Below, piece after piece: positions 12,001-23,100 of a stretch of DNA of 64,000 bases. A program made the translations under genes and the position numbers. The first letter of the stretch is position 1, and every line of letters starts with the position of its first letter. The DNA comes from Pleodorina starrii (taxonomy: Eukaryota; Chlorophyta; Chlorophyceae; Chlamydomonadales; Volvocaceae): the NCBI GenBank assembly GCA_030267565.1, contig BRXU01000009.1, positions 766,001 through 830,000 on the forward strand, in the 5' to 3' direction. The notes beneath the pieces were generated by a model, which made no database searches, had not been told where the DNA came from, and saw only the letters and a program-made list of their open reading frames with translations.

Positions 12001-15000
12001 TCAGCCCCCACCACCACCACCATCACCATCACCACAACCACATCAACTCCGTTCCCCCGTCTCCTCTTCCCTTTACCGCGCTCCATCCCCCGTCCTTCCC
12101 TCGGCTGCGCGGGCCACTTATCTGGGGTTCTCCTTTTTTCCGGGGTTCCTTCTTGCTCCCTTCTTACCGCTCCCTTCTTATCGCTATCTGTAACGACGAT
12201 TAAATCGTAGTCGGCTGGTCGTTAACTGTTCGGTCGCTCTCATTACAATGCATTACACACATCCGCCCCATTGCACGCCCCCCCTTCCCCCCATCCCCGG
12301 GTCCCCGGGCCCCCCTCTTCAGGCCAGCGGCTCCACGCTCCGGCGCACTTTGGCGCGTTTGGAGCGCGGCGTGTGTCAGATGTGTGCACTGGATTGCGCC
12401 AACTTGGTACGGCAGCTGCAGGTACGGCGACCTGACGGGAAAGGTTGGTTTAAAACCCCCCTCAACCCCCCTCAGCCCCCCATTCCCCCTTCCTGATCGG
12501 TCTGTCTGTCCGCCTCCCCCCCCCTCCACAGGCCATCCGCACCACCTCTCGCGACTTTCTGTCCAAGCGCCGCTCCGTGGTGGAGCGCCTGGCCCCCCGC
12601 CTCACCCGCCACGGCTACACGGCCCTCCTGGAGCGGTTGCTGCGGACCGCCACGGAGGGACTGGCCTGGCAGGCCGACCACATCACCCCCGTGTATGCGG
12701 GCGGGGGGCTGTGCGAGCTGGACAACATGAGGACTCTGTGCGTGGCGTGCCATGCGGGTGGGTTTTGGGTTTTGGGCGGGTTTGAAGGGGGTTTTAGTGG
12801 GGTTTAGCGGGTTTTAGCGGGTGTTTTAGAGGGTGTTTTCGGAGGTGGGGTTGAGCGGGTGGTTTGTGGTTTACTAAGGATTTGCTTGGTTTGGTTTGGT
12901 CTGGTCTTGCGCGTATGGCTTAACTCGGCGACTGCTGTGGCCGAGGAAGGAAGGAAGGAAGTCGGGATAACACTAGCAACTACCCAACCCCCCAACCCCC
13001 GAACTCCCTAAACCCCCCACCTGGTGTGTCAGATGTGACCAAGGCGCAGTGCCGGGCTCGTGCGGCGGAGCGGCAGCAGCGGCGACTGGGCACCCGGGAC
13101 ATCCGAACATTTTGGGCGCAGCCGGACGCAGGACCCGGGAAGGAGGCGGCTGGAGGTGGGTCGGTGGGTCGGGCCGGTGCGGAAGGGGGGGTAGAAGGGG
13201 CGCAGAGGGCCGTCCCCACCGTCTGGCACGTGTGCACCGGCTCCGAAGCCGTTGAGGGGGGAGGAGGCCGTCGCTCAGACCGGCCGGCAGGGACCGGCAG
13301 AGGGAGCTGAGTGGCTCGTAGCGCCCAACTGATCCCCCACTGATCCGTGGCTCGAACTTTCAAGCACAGCAGTTGGACGCAAATAGCGCTTTGCGCGATT
13401 GCGTCCCGCAATCTCGCGCGTCACCCATTCGCGTCGTCGACCCATTCGCGTCGTCGACCCATTCGCGTCGTCGACCAATTCGCGTCGTCGACCAATTCGC
13501 GTCGTCGACCGATCCGCGTCGAGTCGTCGCCGATCCGAGCCGCCAATGCGCGATGTGGTGGCGGGCCTTAGGGTTTTCTTCCTTGCAAAGCCCGGTCGCT
13601 TTGCATGCCCCCGCCCCCTCGCCACGGCTGTGCGGCATCCTCTTTATCTTTACCCTGCAGGTGGCCTGCCGCCGCTGCCGAACAACAAGCGGGGCGCCGA
13701 CCCGCGGGTCGTTCCCGCCAACAAGCGCCGCCGCCCGGCCGCCAGCCGCCCGGCGTACATTGACACATCGGACGACAGTCCTTCGAGGACGCCGCTGCTG
13801 CGGGCGGCGGCGGCGGCGGCGATGGCAGCCGCCGGCGCCGCCGCCGGCGGACCCCGGGCCGCGGGCCGCTGCCGCGGCGGCGGCGCCGCCGCCGCCGGGG
13901 GACGGCTGCCGATGAAAGCAGTACCCCATTACGTAACCATTGTGGACGACGATGACGACAACGTTTGGGAGTTCAAGTTGGTTGACGAGGGTGTGTCAGC
14001 CGATGGGGTTACGGCAGTCGGTACGACAAGCGGTACGGAAGCTGACGGGCTGGAGGCGGGCGCTGCTGCGCTCGAGAGTAGGGCGACAACAGCCTCGGCG
14101 GCGGCGGAGGCGACAGGGGACGCTGCGGCGTCCGCCGCCTCCGCCGCTGTCCTACGGGCTCTGCTTCCCGAGGTCGTTGACCTGGCGGGCAGTGACGCTG
14201 GGTACGACGACGAGGATGAGGCGGCGGCGGCGGCGGCGGCAGTGACCGCCGGTGGCGGTGAGGAGCGGCTGACGGAGGCGCAAGCTAGTGGCGGCGCTGC
14301 CGCCGCCGTCACCGCCGCTGCCCCCGGGCATGCCGACGGTGACGCCGCCGCCGCCGCCGCCGGCGGCAGCGGCCGCGGCAGCGGCGCGGCCGGTGCCGAC
14401 GGCGCTGTAAACACCGGAGACGCTGCAGCCCTGCGCCAGACCGGCCTGCCGCACCCGCTGCAGGGGCCTCAGCTCCTGAACCACGACCAGCCGGCGAAGT
14501 CCAGTCCGCAGCAGCCCGAGCAGCCACTACCCCAGCCCGAGCAGCAGCAGCAATCGGCCGCACGAGACGCAGCAGGTTGTTCCGCTGCCGCGCACCCCCT
14601 GCCGCCGCTGCAGGGGCTGCCGGTGCCATCTCCGCCGCCGCAGGCGGCAACGGAAGGGGGCGCCGCCGCTGCCGGCGGCAGCGTCCCGTTGGCGGCGGCG
14701 GCGAGTTCTCAATCCGGTCCCATGTCTGGATCCGGATCTGGGTTCGGATCCGGATCCGGATCTGGATCCTGGGCCGGGCGTCTTCGCGACAAGGTGCAAG
14801 AGGGCCGCAGCGGATGTATCGTCAATGCCGCCGCCGTCGCCGCCGGTGGCGGCGGGGATTCCGCCGGCGGTCCGGGAGCGGCGGCGGCGCTGCCGCCGGC
14901 GGCGGGGGCAATGGCGGCTGCGGCGGAGGTGAGGAGTCGAGCGAAGGGCGGCGGCGGGCAGCGGCGCGGATCGCGCGGCCTCTCCGGGTCTGAAGAACCG

Positions 15001-15171
15001 GCGGAAGGCGGGGCGGCGGCAGCGGAGGATCGGGAGGAGGCGGCGGCGCCGCAGGCGCCGCCGGCGGCGACGGCGGCGGCGACGGCGGCGACGGACGGGG
15101 AGGCAACGCAGCAGGGGCAGATAGAGCAGCAGCAGCGTCGGAGTCGACTGGCGCTTCGAAGACGCGGATGA
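100..15171 (+). CDS. ZRANB3: ZRANB3-like SNF2 annealing helicase with HNH nuclease domain (5' partial)
   Basis: Helicase motifs appear in family order across exons: VTITSY, DESHN (motif II), LLTGTP (III), KFLVFAHH (IV), VGLDFSAA (V) and QAEDRAHRKGQ (VI). They are followed by the ZRANB3-type substrate-recognition region (SSHTGRVHLHL), Cys clusters (CLNC..C, FCDPHC, GVCQMC) and an HNH module (DHITPVYAGGG...DN...CVACH). Exons supported by splice sites and phase: 4052-4255, 4547-4653, 4836-4942, 8028-8067, 8242-9276, 9571-10377, 10918-11132, 11698-11776, 12323-12421, 12532-12757, 13033-13155, 13661-15171. Approximate borders: 100-~360, ~786-976, 1674-~1892, ~2167-2296, ~2510-2926, ~3080-3250, ~3457-3653. 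Walker A lies upstream of the window. The family remodels stalled forks, anneals DNA and cuts with HNH in the nucleus. Oddities are long Gly/Ala/Asp insertions between helicase lobes and a 503-residue disordered C-terminal exon. A stop at 13308 would apply if the last intron were retained. Confidence 0.88.
1052..1411. repeat. (ACATGC)n hexanucleotide array, about 60 copies, intronic
   Basis: This is a nearly perfect 6-bp repeat between the DESHN exon (ends 976) and the exon starting at 1674. The unit has no stop codon in most frames, so long spurious frames cross it on both strands. A short degenerate tail continues to about 1438. Confidence 0.95.
3654..3707. repeat. (TGGG)n tetranucleotide tract directly at a splice donor
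   Basis: About 13 copies of TGGG begin at the GTGGGT donor after the KFLVFAHH exon, so the donor site is itself the first repeat unit. Confidence 0.9.
5078..5158. repeat. 12-bp CATTCGTTCGTC array
   Basis: About six degenerate copies with a 12-bp period lie immediately before the large 12-bp satellite in the same intron. The unit is different from the satellite's, but the period is the same. Confidence 0.8.
5166..7772. repeat. Giant intronic satellite, 12-bp unit CCGACCCATAGG, about 217 copies
   Basis: The array fills most of intron 4943-8027 of the helicase gene. The 12-bp period is kept with essentially no frame-breaking indels over 2.6 kb. Variants (GACC/GGCC, CATGGG, CTCTTA, CCCGCC, CTCCTG) recur in blocks, giving higher-order repeats, for example around 5980-6120 and 6220-6360. 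Because the unit is a multiple of three and lacks stops, both strands stay open; the minus strand reads as (MGRP)n. It is non-coding by position: flanking exons 4836-4942 and 8028-8067 splice in phase across it. Confidence 0.95.
8833..8985 (+). repeat. Coding minisatellite, 12-bp TCGCAGCCCCAA, encodes (QPQS)n
   Basis: About 12 copies lie inside exon 8242-9276 of the ZRANB3-like gene. They translate to a Gln-Pro-Gln-Ser tract just after the VIDLSLED motif. CAG/CAA and CCC/CCT synonymous changes show the array is not brand new. Confidence 0.9.
11133..11490. repeat. (GTGCATGGGTGG)-type degenerate minisatellite, intronic
   Basis: Mixed GTGCATGG and GTGG units start right at the donor of exon 10918-11132 and fill most of the intron that ends at 11697. 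Confidence 0.9.
11808..11945. repeat. Purine-only (GGGGAAGGGAGAGGGAGA)n tract, intronic
   Basis: About 135 bp of the plus strand is almost pure A/G, in the intron between 11776 and 12323. Mirror-like purine runs of this kind can form triplex DNA. Confidence 0.85.
12323..13155 (+). other. HNH nuclease module of the ZRANB3-like gene (exons 12323-12421, 12532-12757, 13033-13155)
   Basis: These three exons join in phase and encode the nuclease end of the protein. A zinc pair GVCQMC (about 12370-12390) and a second zinc pair CVACH (12739-12755) bracket the catalytic stretch DHITPVYAGGG followed by DN. The second intron (12758-13032) splits an Asp codon, so CHA joins to DVTKAQ exactly as in HNH proteins of this family. 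The last exon carries TRDIRTFW at 13092-13115, which resembles a PCNA-interacting PIP box but lacks the leading Gln. Confidence 0.85.
13425..13530. repeat. 18-bp (TCGCGTCGTCGACCCATT) array, about 6 copies
   Basis: This tandem array lies in the last intron (13156-13660) of the ZRANB3-like gene. CCCATT drifts to CCAATT and then CCGATC along the array. Each unit contains a SalI-like GTCGAC palindrome. Confidence 0.85.
13661..15171 (+). other. Large disordered C-terminal exon of the ZRANB3-like gene
   Basis: A CTGCAG acceptor at 13660 follows a pyrimidine-rich tract, and a GTGGGT donor lies at 13156. Both are phase 1, so the exon continues the open frame for 503 codons to a stop at 15171. The product is Ala/Gly/Gln-rich with acidic hydrophobic clusters: YIDTSDDS, VTIVDDDDDN and EVVDLAGSDAG (14164-14196). 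These look like SUMO-interacting motifs. No folded domain is recognisable. The exon could instead be skipped, in which case the protein ends at 13310. Confidence 0.6.
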
Positions 15172-15963
15172 GGGCGGGGGTTGGGAGATGGGAGATGTGA
15201 AAGTCGCGATCTGATTTTCGTTTGGTTGAGTTCCGAGTTGGCTGAGCCCCCTCGGCTGAGGGGGCTTCGGGTGCACCGCATCACACCGCACCGCACCGCG
15301 TGGCACCTGGCATGGCATGGCAGCTACGGTAGGTCCAGGGGAGGGTTACGGCCGGTTGGCAGTATGCGGCACGTTGGGTGGCATGGATGGCGCCTCGGTT
15401 GCCCGGATGGGTCCGGTTGCCCGTCTGATAGGCCGGACAGACAGGGGGGCAGGTGGACAGACCGCCAGGTTAGGGTTTTAGGGTAACAGGCACAGAAACC
15501 CCGAATGGGGCAGGTCAGGTCAGGACAGGACAGGTCAGGAAACGACAGGGGGCTCAGGAGCCTTGAGGGGCCCCAGGGTGGCACGGTGCGTATCTTGGGG
15601 TGGCTGCCGCACGGTTGATGCGATTCGCAGAGTTGAGCCACATGCAGGTTGCAATTGCCCGCGCGACTGTGTGCGCGGCTTTGGGTGGGCGGAGTCGGCT
15701 TTGGTGGGCTGGTGTGGGGTGGGTGGGTGGGCTGTCCTTAACTCAGGGTTTTCCTGATACCGGTACAGATACCGGTACAGATACCAGTACAGATACCGGT
15801 ACAGATGCACTGCATTCAGGGCGCAGGTGGTTCCTTTCAATTGGGCGATAGCACAGTCCGCTTGTCGCTGGGGCGCGGGGCAGCACGGGGCGCGTGTACG
15901 TATACGACACGTACCGTTGCTGGCGTCAGTTAGTACGACATGTACGGTAATGCCCTCTGTCAT

Positions 15964-15968
15964 TGTAA
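15964..15968 (+). terminator. Candidate TGTAA polyadenylation signal of the helicase gene
   Basis: TGTAA is the usual poly(A) signal of volvocine algae. This copy lies about 790 nt after the stop codon. A 5-mer alone is weak evidence. Confidence 0.3.
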
Positions 15969-16647
15969 ATGTCACTGAGGAGGCACCTAGACAGCACGGC
16001 TCTGGAGTCTGGAAGCTTCCGGCTTGCTTGAGCGCGCGCTACGCCATCCGTTGCCTCGCATGTCGCATCTCCCTGCGCTGTCGGCGAACTGGTGGCGAAC
16101 TTTTGGCGGTCGCGTGGCAAGGCGGCAGCCACCCAGCTGCCAGGACCTTCAATACACACAACACACACAAACACACAGAGCGGCCAGGACCACAAGGTTA
16201 CCTTATGCGTCCGATGCAGTGCACCGTACCGTTGCCGTACACGGCCGTACCGGCATCTTGGGCGCACGCTCGTCCAGAGACCACGGCGACACGACCTGGA
16301 TCTAAGGCCTACCGTATGCGCACAGCCGCAGCGGCGGAGCGGGGGCAAGGTGTGCGTTCGCGCCAGGGGGGTGCGCGCTTACCGGTCGCACGGGTCTCGT
16401 GCCTGATCGGGCCTTAGTTTGGCCAACGTCGTGCGGCCAGGAGCATCGGGAACCGGAGCACCCCACCACAAGAAGGAAAATGGCTGCGCAAGACCTTGTC
16501 TGCTTCGCAGGTGTACAGATGAAACATCCCGACAGCCGCCTACGCCGCCGTGGGCGTTTGCAAGCCATGTAGGGGCCATGTCGAAAGGGGCTGGTCCAGA
16601 CCAGAGGATCTGAGGATGCGATGGTTTTCTAGCAAGGTCACGTGGGG

Positions 16648-16656
16648 TATAAAATA
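16648..16656 (+). promoter_or_regulatory. TATA box (TATAAAATA) of gametolysin gene 1
   Basis: TATAAAATA sits in GC-rich surroundings 534 bp upstream of the start codon at 17182. The identical nonamer occurs 401 bp upstream of the second gametolysin gene, which supports a promoter role. Confidence 0.5.
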
Positions 16657-17181
16657 TTCAGCACTGGTTGCCTCTGCTAGGCACTGGACAACCAGTGTCA
16701 AGGGGTCGACTGCGTGACGGGCGATTGAGCGGGCAGCAGCCAGCTAGAAGCTTGCTTGAGGCACAGGCCGTCTGCATTAGTCGTTTATCGTTTGATTGCA
16801 ACAATAAATGGAGTTTTTTTAGGATTATCAAAGTACTTTGATTGCTTTCAAGCAGTACGGGGCCAGCAGCCAGGGCGTTTCAACTTCGATTGGCGATCGT
16901 CGCATACGATTGCAAACTTCGTGCGACAAATAATGAATAATTGCATTTTTAACAACCTAAAAGATTTGTCAACACATCAAGCTCATCGGCGCTTAAGCAT
17001 CCAGACTGAGCCCCAACAGTTGTGTACGGTATCAAACTTCGTGTTCAAGAAGCACAGTCTCGGACATAAACAAGTCAATTTGTCACCACTTACACGAATA
17101 TCAAAGAATATCTCTTTTTATATAATGCAGTAAAATATAGGTAATATCATACCTGGCGTGTCTGTTTTCACCCTGCTCATC

Positions 17182-20100
17182 ATGACACCTCGCGGCATAC
17201 TTATATATTTAATGATGCTAGGATGCGTCGCTGCAAACGATCCGCCACCGCCTCAGGCATCACCTAGTAGTCCCGCTGGCGGTGGCAAAAAGAACGTCAA
17301 CGGTGCGTACTTACCGCATCGGTTAAACAGATAACGCATCCTAGAGGGAAGATCGCTAATGGGGACGCGCTGCTGCGTTAGGGTCGACCGAAGCCGGCGG
17401 ACACACCGTTGCCTTGAAGTGTCGTGTAAGAACTGTGTCCCGCCTCGGGCACCCAAATTCTTCACACGCGCGTCGCCAGCCTGCTTCCTAACCAGAGCAA
17501 TACGAATCAACGTCATCGGCAATCTTTTCTCCGCCATCGTAATCTACCTCTCACACCAACCTTACCTGGGGAAATGACCCCTCCTCCCCATTCCCTCCTG
17601 CCCCGGCCCCCGCCCTGTCACCTCCCAACAGCCATCGCCATGTTTCGTGTCCGCGCTGCCTACCGCCCGCCTCCTCCCGAAAAGGGCCCCTGGCTGCCTC
17701 CACCCAAGCGCCCTCGTTCCAAGCGCTCCCCACCACCCCAACCATCGCTGCGCCCTCCCACCAGCCGTCCTCAATCCCCGAACAAGCAACGCCCAGCATC
17801 TCCCCGCCCGCCACGCCCGCCTCGCCCGCCTAGCCCGCCACGCCCGCCACGCCATCCACGCCCACCATCTCCCCTCCCGCCACGCCCCCCTCGTCCTCCG
17901 TTGCCCCTCCCGTCGCCGCGCCCGCCGTCGCCCCCGCCGTCCATCCCCCCGCCGTCTCCGCCCTTCAAACCGCTTCTGCCTGACCCCCTGGAGCTCCAGA
18001 TCGTCTGCCCGCTCAGCGTAGATACCGGCTACACGCGACAGGACCCGAAGTGCAACACACCAATCGCCACCGTGGCTATCGGAGAGGCAGCAGCGGACCT
18101 CATCGTGAGTGACAAAAAGGCCAGCCGGGGGGCTACAGGCCGGGGGGCTACAGGCCGGGGGGCTACAGGCCGGGGGGCTACAGGCCGGGGGGCTACAGGC
18201 CGGGGGGCTACAGGCCGGGGGGCTACAGGCCGGGGGGCTACAGGCCGGGGGGCTACAGGCCCGGGAGGCTAAAGGCCGGGGGGCTACAGGCCCGGGAGGC
18301 TAAAGGCCGGGGGGCTAAAGGCCGGGGGGCTACAGGCCGGGGGGCTAAAGGCCGGGGGGCTAAAGGCCGGGGGGCTAAAGGCCCCACAGCACCCGGGAGT
18401 CGGAACCCCAGGCAGTTTCTCGCCTGCGCGTTGTGCGTAGAAAGAAAGAAGTACGGTAGTAATGAGTTTTGCCAAAAGGTGCCCGGATGTGAGAGTCAGA
18501 TGGTTTAAGCAGTACACAAAGGAACGAAGGAAGCGCACCACGCCCCGGTAGGCCCCGGTGCTCTGACGCCTACTCACCCCTGGACCGCTATCGCGTGTGG
18601 TGCGTACTGCAGAAAACGTACGGCATCATGAGCGGCGACAAGGCGTCCATACAGCTGCAGCGCGCGGAGCCGACCCGTCGATCGCTCCAGGAGGGCGGTA
18701 CGGCAATGTCGACACCGTCGTACAGCTTCCTGGCACCGCCCGAGTTTATCACCCACGGCGGCCAAAAAGAGGTGCGACCTCTCCTCCACCCCTTACCACC
18801 ACCTGCCTCCTCACCTGCCTCCTCGCCTGCCTCCTCACCTGATTCCACACATGCCTCTTTGTGTGCCCCCCTGACGGTCGGTCACGTGTCCACCGCTGCC
18901 GCGCAGATCTACATGGGTCAGCCCATCGAGCTGACCACCGTTGTTTTCCTGTTGGATTTCGGAAGTTGCTCCATGTTCAACAACTGGAGGGCCTTATCAC
19001 CCCGGGTGGTGAGAATGCCGCATGCGCTACATGGAACGGTCGGGTGCTCGGGTGCTCGGGTCTGGTCTGGCTCTCGCTTATGTCCCATTCGCGCGTCGAG
19101 GGTGTGGAGAAGGGCCGGGTGGGAGCCAGCGTGTTTGTTTGGGGCCCGGCCCGGAAGGTTTTGCGCGGGGGAGGGCGGGCGGTCGCGTTCGTTTGTGGGG
19201 GACTGGGGGTTGGGGTCTTGGGGAGGGGGATTGCTGTGTGGGTGGGTCGATGCCATTCGTACCAAGGGGGGGGCCCAATTAATGCCGCAAGTCTCCTGTC
19301 GCTGCTGCGGCCGCCATTCCCACACATGTTCTACCTTCGCCTTTCCTAGGCGCCTGGCCTCGTGTGCTGTTGTTTCCCCGTTCCCCCTCCCCCGTAAAAC
19401 GGGATCCTGCCCATCCCCATCCGTGGAAACTCTCCCTCCCTCCCTTCCTCCCTCCTCCCTCCCACAGGTGCGAAACGCGTTGTTCGCCAACAGTTCAATG
19501 CCAAACAACCTGCAGGTGGGGGGCACCGGTGGCAGGGTGGGGTGGGGCGGGGTGGGGCGTCAGGGTTTGGGCGGGGTTAGGGTCCTGTGGCGGGGGGCAG
19601 ATAACAAGCAGGGTGGTACGGCAACCACAACCGCCGCTGTGTTCCGCTTCATCCACCACTGCCACTGCCACCCACCTCCCTACATCTCCCTCTTTCCCTC
19701 TCCCATCCCGCCCCCACGCACACACACCCGGGCTCCGGCCTATACGTGGTTAACCCCACACACACTTCCGCTTAGAACTATTACAACAAGTGTCTCTACA
19801 ATAAAGCCCGGCTGGCGAGTGATGACATCTACATCGTGCGAGATGTCAACATCACCTGCTCAGGGAACTTGACGCGGGATCCGGCTCTGGGCCTACCGAA
19901 CACGACGTACAACTCCCGTGTCGCTTGTGGGGTGGCGGAGCAGCAGGCATGGGAGCTGCAGGCGCAGCAGCAAGCGGAAGAGGTGAGGCAATGGATGGAG
20001 GGGCGGGGGCGAGGGCGAGGGCGAGGGCGGGGGCGGGGGCGGGGGCGGGGGCGGGGGCGGGGGCGGGGGCGGGGGCGGGGGCGGGGGCGGGGGCGGGGGC

Positions 20101-23100
20101 GGGGGCGGGGGCGGGGGCGGGGGCGGGGGCGGGGGCGGGGGCGGGGGCGGGGGCGGGGGCGGGGGCGGGGGCGGGGGCGGGGGCGGGGGCGGGGGCGGGG
20201 GCGGGGGCGGGGGCGGGGGCGGGGGCGGGGGCGGGGGCGGGGGCGGGGGCGGGGGCGGGGGCGGGGGCGGGGGCGGGGGCGGGGGCGGGGGCGGGGGCGG
20301 GGGCGGGGGCGGGGGCGGGGGCGGGGGCGGGGGCGGGGGCGGGGGCGGGGGCGGGGGCGGGGGCGAGGGCGAGGGCGAGGGCGAGGGCGAGGGCGGGGGC
20401 GGTGGCGGGGGCGGGGGCGGGGGCGAGGGCGAGGGCGAGGGCGAGTGGGGCATTATTGCTATTGGTACCGGTAGTAGCAGTTGTAGTTGTTGTTGTTGTT
20501 GTAGTTGCTACAATGGGCACCTGAACTTAGGAGGGGCAGAGCCAGCGGTTGAGCCATTTGCTTTCCGCTGCACTGCAAGTGGCTGGTCGTGCGGGATGCT
20601 GTGTGTGTGGGAGGGTGTGGGTGGGTGGGAGGGAGGGGGTGGGTGGGGGGGTGGGTGGGGGGGTGGGGGGGTGGGTGGGTGGGGGGGGGATTGGGTGGGT
20701 GGGGGGGGGATTGGGTGGGTGGGGGAGTTGGGGGGGGGTGGGGGGGTGGGTTGGTGGGTGGCGATCGTTGGTGCGGCGTCCAATCGCGTTCATGGCCAGG
20801 ATACAGCCAGCACCGGCAAGATTTGGCAGTCCTCCTGATATCTTTTGTAACGGTAGTACCCTTGGCATAAATGTTAATTTTGCAGATGGCCAAGTCCGAT
20901 CCAAAACTGAACGCCATCCTTCAACGCCACCCGCGCCGCCGTCAGATCTACGTTTTGCCGCCAGCAGTGCCCTGCGAATGGGCGGGATACGGTGACGTGA
21001 CCTGCACAACCTTCATCTGCTCCTCGTACGTTGCCGTACTGCCGAAGCATCGTGCCCTAGACGCACTTCCCCACGCCATGCGATCACCACCGGGGTCAGC
21101 AGCTTAGGGTTTCGTAAACCTCGGCTGGTCGGAATGTGTGTAGTGGTACTGGATACTGGGGATTTGCAACATTACGAGGACCGAAACGCGGGATTTGTAA
21201 GAGTTTTATTACTTTCAGTTTTATATATATCTATAGAGCGCGAAACGTCGATGCGATGGCAGCGATTTTTCCCGCGTTAAGGGTACGCACTCCTGTGCTA
21301 TGACAGCTGGCATCCACAGATCGCACCTCGCGCCCGGCCCAACCAGATCTGGAGCGATCCAAAGTGATGAATCTAAACTAAAACCAGCGACAGCATTTTT
21401 CGATTGCACGGTCTACACCCAATTGCTGGCTGCCATCAATCAACTTTATGAGTATCCGCCGTCCCACGCCATCCCTACGATGCCGTACACAAATTGCCGT
21501 ACACAGGTTCATACGAGCCCAGTCGTACGAGTCGCTAAGCGTCACAGACTTGCACGTCATCATGCACGAGGCGATGCACAATTTCGGACTGGAGCATGCG
21601 GAGACGTAAGTACGGTATTTTTAAGTATTTATTTACTATGCATTCATCCGTAAATAAGCGGAGACGTAAGTACGGCACTCAATCGCGCAATCAATCGTAC
21701 CTTTAATTCTAGTTTCCCCATGGGTCGAGACTGGGCCCATGGGTCGAGACTGGGCCCATGGGTCGAGGCTGGGCCCATGGGTCGAGGCTGGGCCCATGGG
21801 TCGAGGCTGGGCCCATGGGTCGAGGCTGGGCCCATGGGTCGAGGCTGGGCCCATGGGTCGAGACTGGACCCATGGGTCGAGACTGGACCCATGGGTCGAG
21901 ACTGGACCCATGGGTCGAGGCTGGGCCCATGGGTCGAGACTGGGCCCATGGGTCGAGGCTGGGCCCATGGGTCGAGGCTGGACCCATGGGTCGAGGCTGG
22001 ACCCATGGGTCGAGGCTGGGCCCATGGGTCGAGGCTGGGCCCATGGGTCGAGGCTGGGCCCATGGGTCGAGGCTGGGCCCATGGGTCGAGACTGGGCCCA
22101 TGGGTCGAGACTGGACCCATGGGTCGAGGCTGGGCCCATGGGTCGAGGCTGGGCCCATGGGTCGAGACTGGGCCCATGGGTCGAGACTGGACCCATGGGT
22201 CGAGGCTGGACCCATGGGTCGAGGCTGGGCCCATGGGTCGAGGCTGGGCCCATGGGTCGAGGCTGGGCCCATGGGTCCAGGCTGGGCCCATGGGTCGAGG
22301 CTGGGCCCATGGGTCGAGGCTGGGCCCATGGGTCGAGACTGGACCCATGGGTCGAGGCTGGGCCCATGAGTCGAGGCTGGGCCCATGAGTCGAGGCTGGG
22401 CCCATGGGTCAAGACTGGACCCATGGGCCAAGGCTGGGCCCATGGGTCGAGGCTGGGCCCATGGGTCGAGGCTGGGCCCATGGGTCGAGACTGGACCCAT
22501 GGGTCGAGGCTGGACCCATGGGTCGAGGCTGGGCCCATGGGTCGAGGCTGGGCCCATGGGTCGAGGCTGGGCCCATGGGTCGAGGCTGGGCCCATGGGTC
22601 GAGGCTGGGCCCATGGGTCGAGGCTGGGCCCATGGGTCGAGACTGGGCCCATGGGTCGAGGCTGGGCCCATGAGTCGAGGCTGGGCCCATGGGTCAAGAC
22701 TGGACCCATGGGCCAAGGCTGGGCCCATGGGTCAAGGCTGGGCCCATGGGTCGAGGCTGGGCCCATGGGTCGAGGCTGGGCCCATGGGTCGAGACTGGAC
22801 CCATGGGTCGAGGCTGGGCCCATGGGTCGAGACTGGACCCATGGGTCGAGACTGGACCCATGGGTCGAGGCTGGGCCCATGGGTCGAGGCTGGGCCCATG
22901 GGTCGAGGCTGGGCCCATGGGTCGAGGCTGGGCCCATGGGTCGAGGCTGGGCCCATGGGTCGAGGCTGGGCCCATGGGTCGAGACTGGACCCATGGGTCG
23001 AGGCTGGGCCCATGAGTCGAGGCTGGGCCCATGGGTCAAGACTGGATCCATGGGCCAAGGCTGGGCCCATGGGTCAAGGCTGGGCCCATGGGCCGAGGCT

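Larger units (their letters stand above)
15172..17181. other. Intergenic: 3' UTR of the helicase gene and promoter of gametolysin gene 1
   Basis: No convincing coding exon is present. It holds a short telomere-like stretch (15470-15487), a 12-bp GATACCGGTACA array at 15756-15806, and a TGTAA near 15964. Composition shifts to AT-rich from about 16750 to 17180, upstream of the start codon. Confidence 0.6.

Noticed and set aside
19836..20520. Poly(GR), poly(GA), poly(P) and poly(PA) frames
   Set aside because: They are products of the intronic GGGGGC array; only its first part overlaps a real exon (19776-19982).
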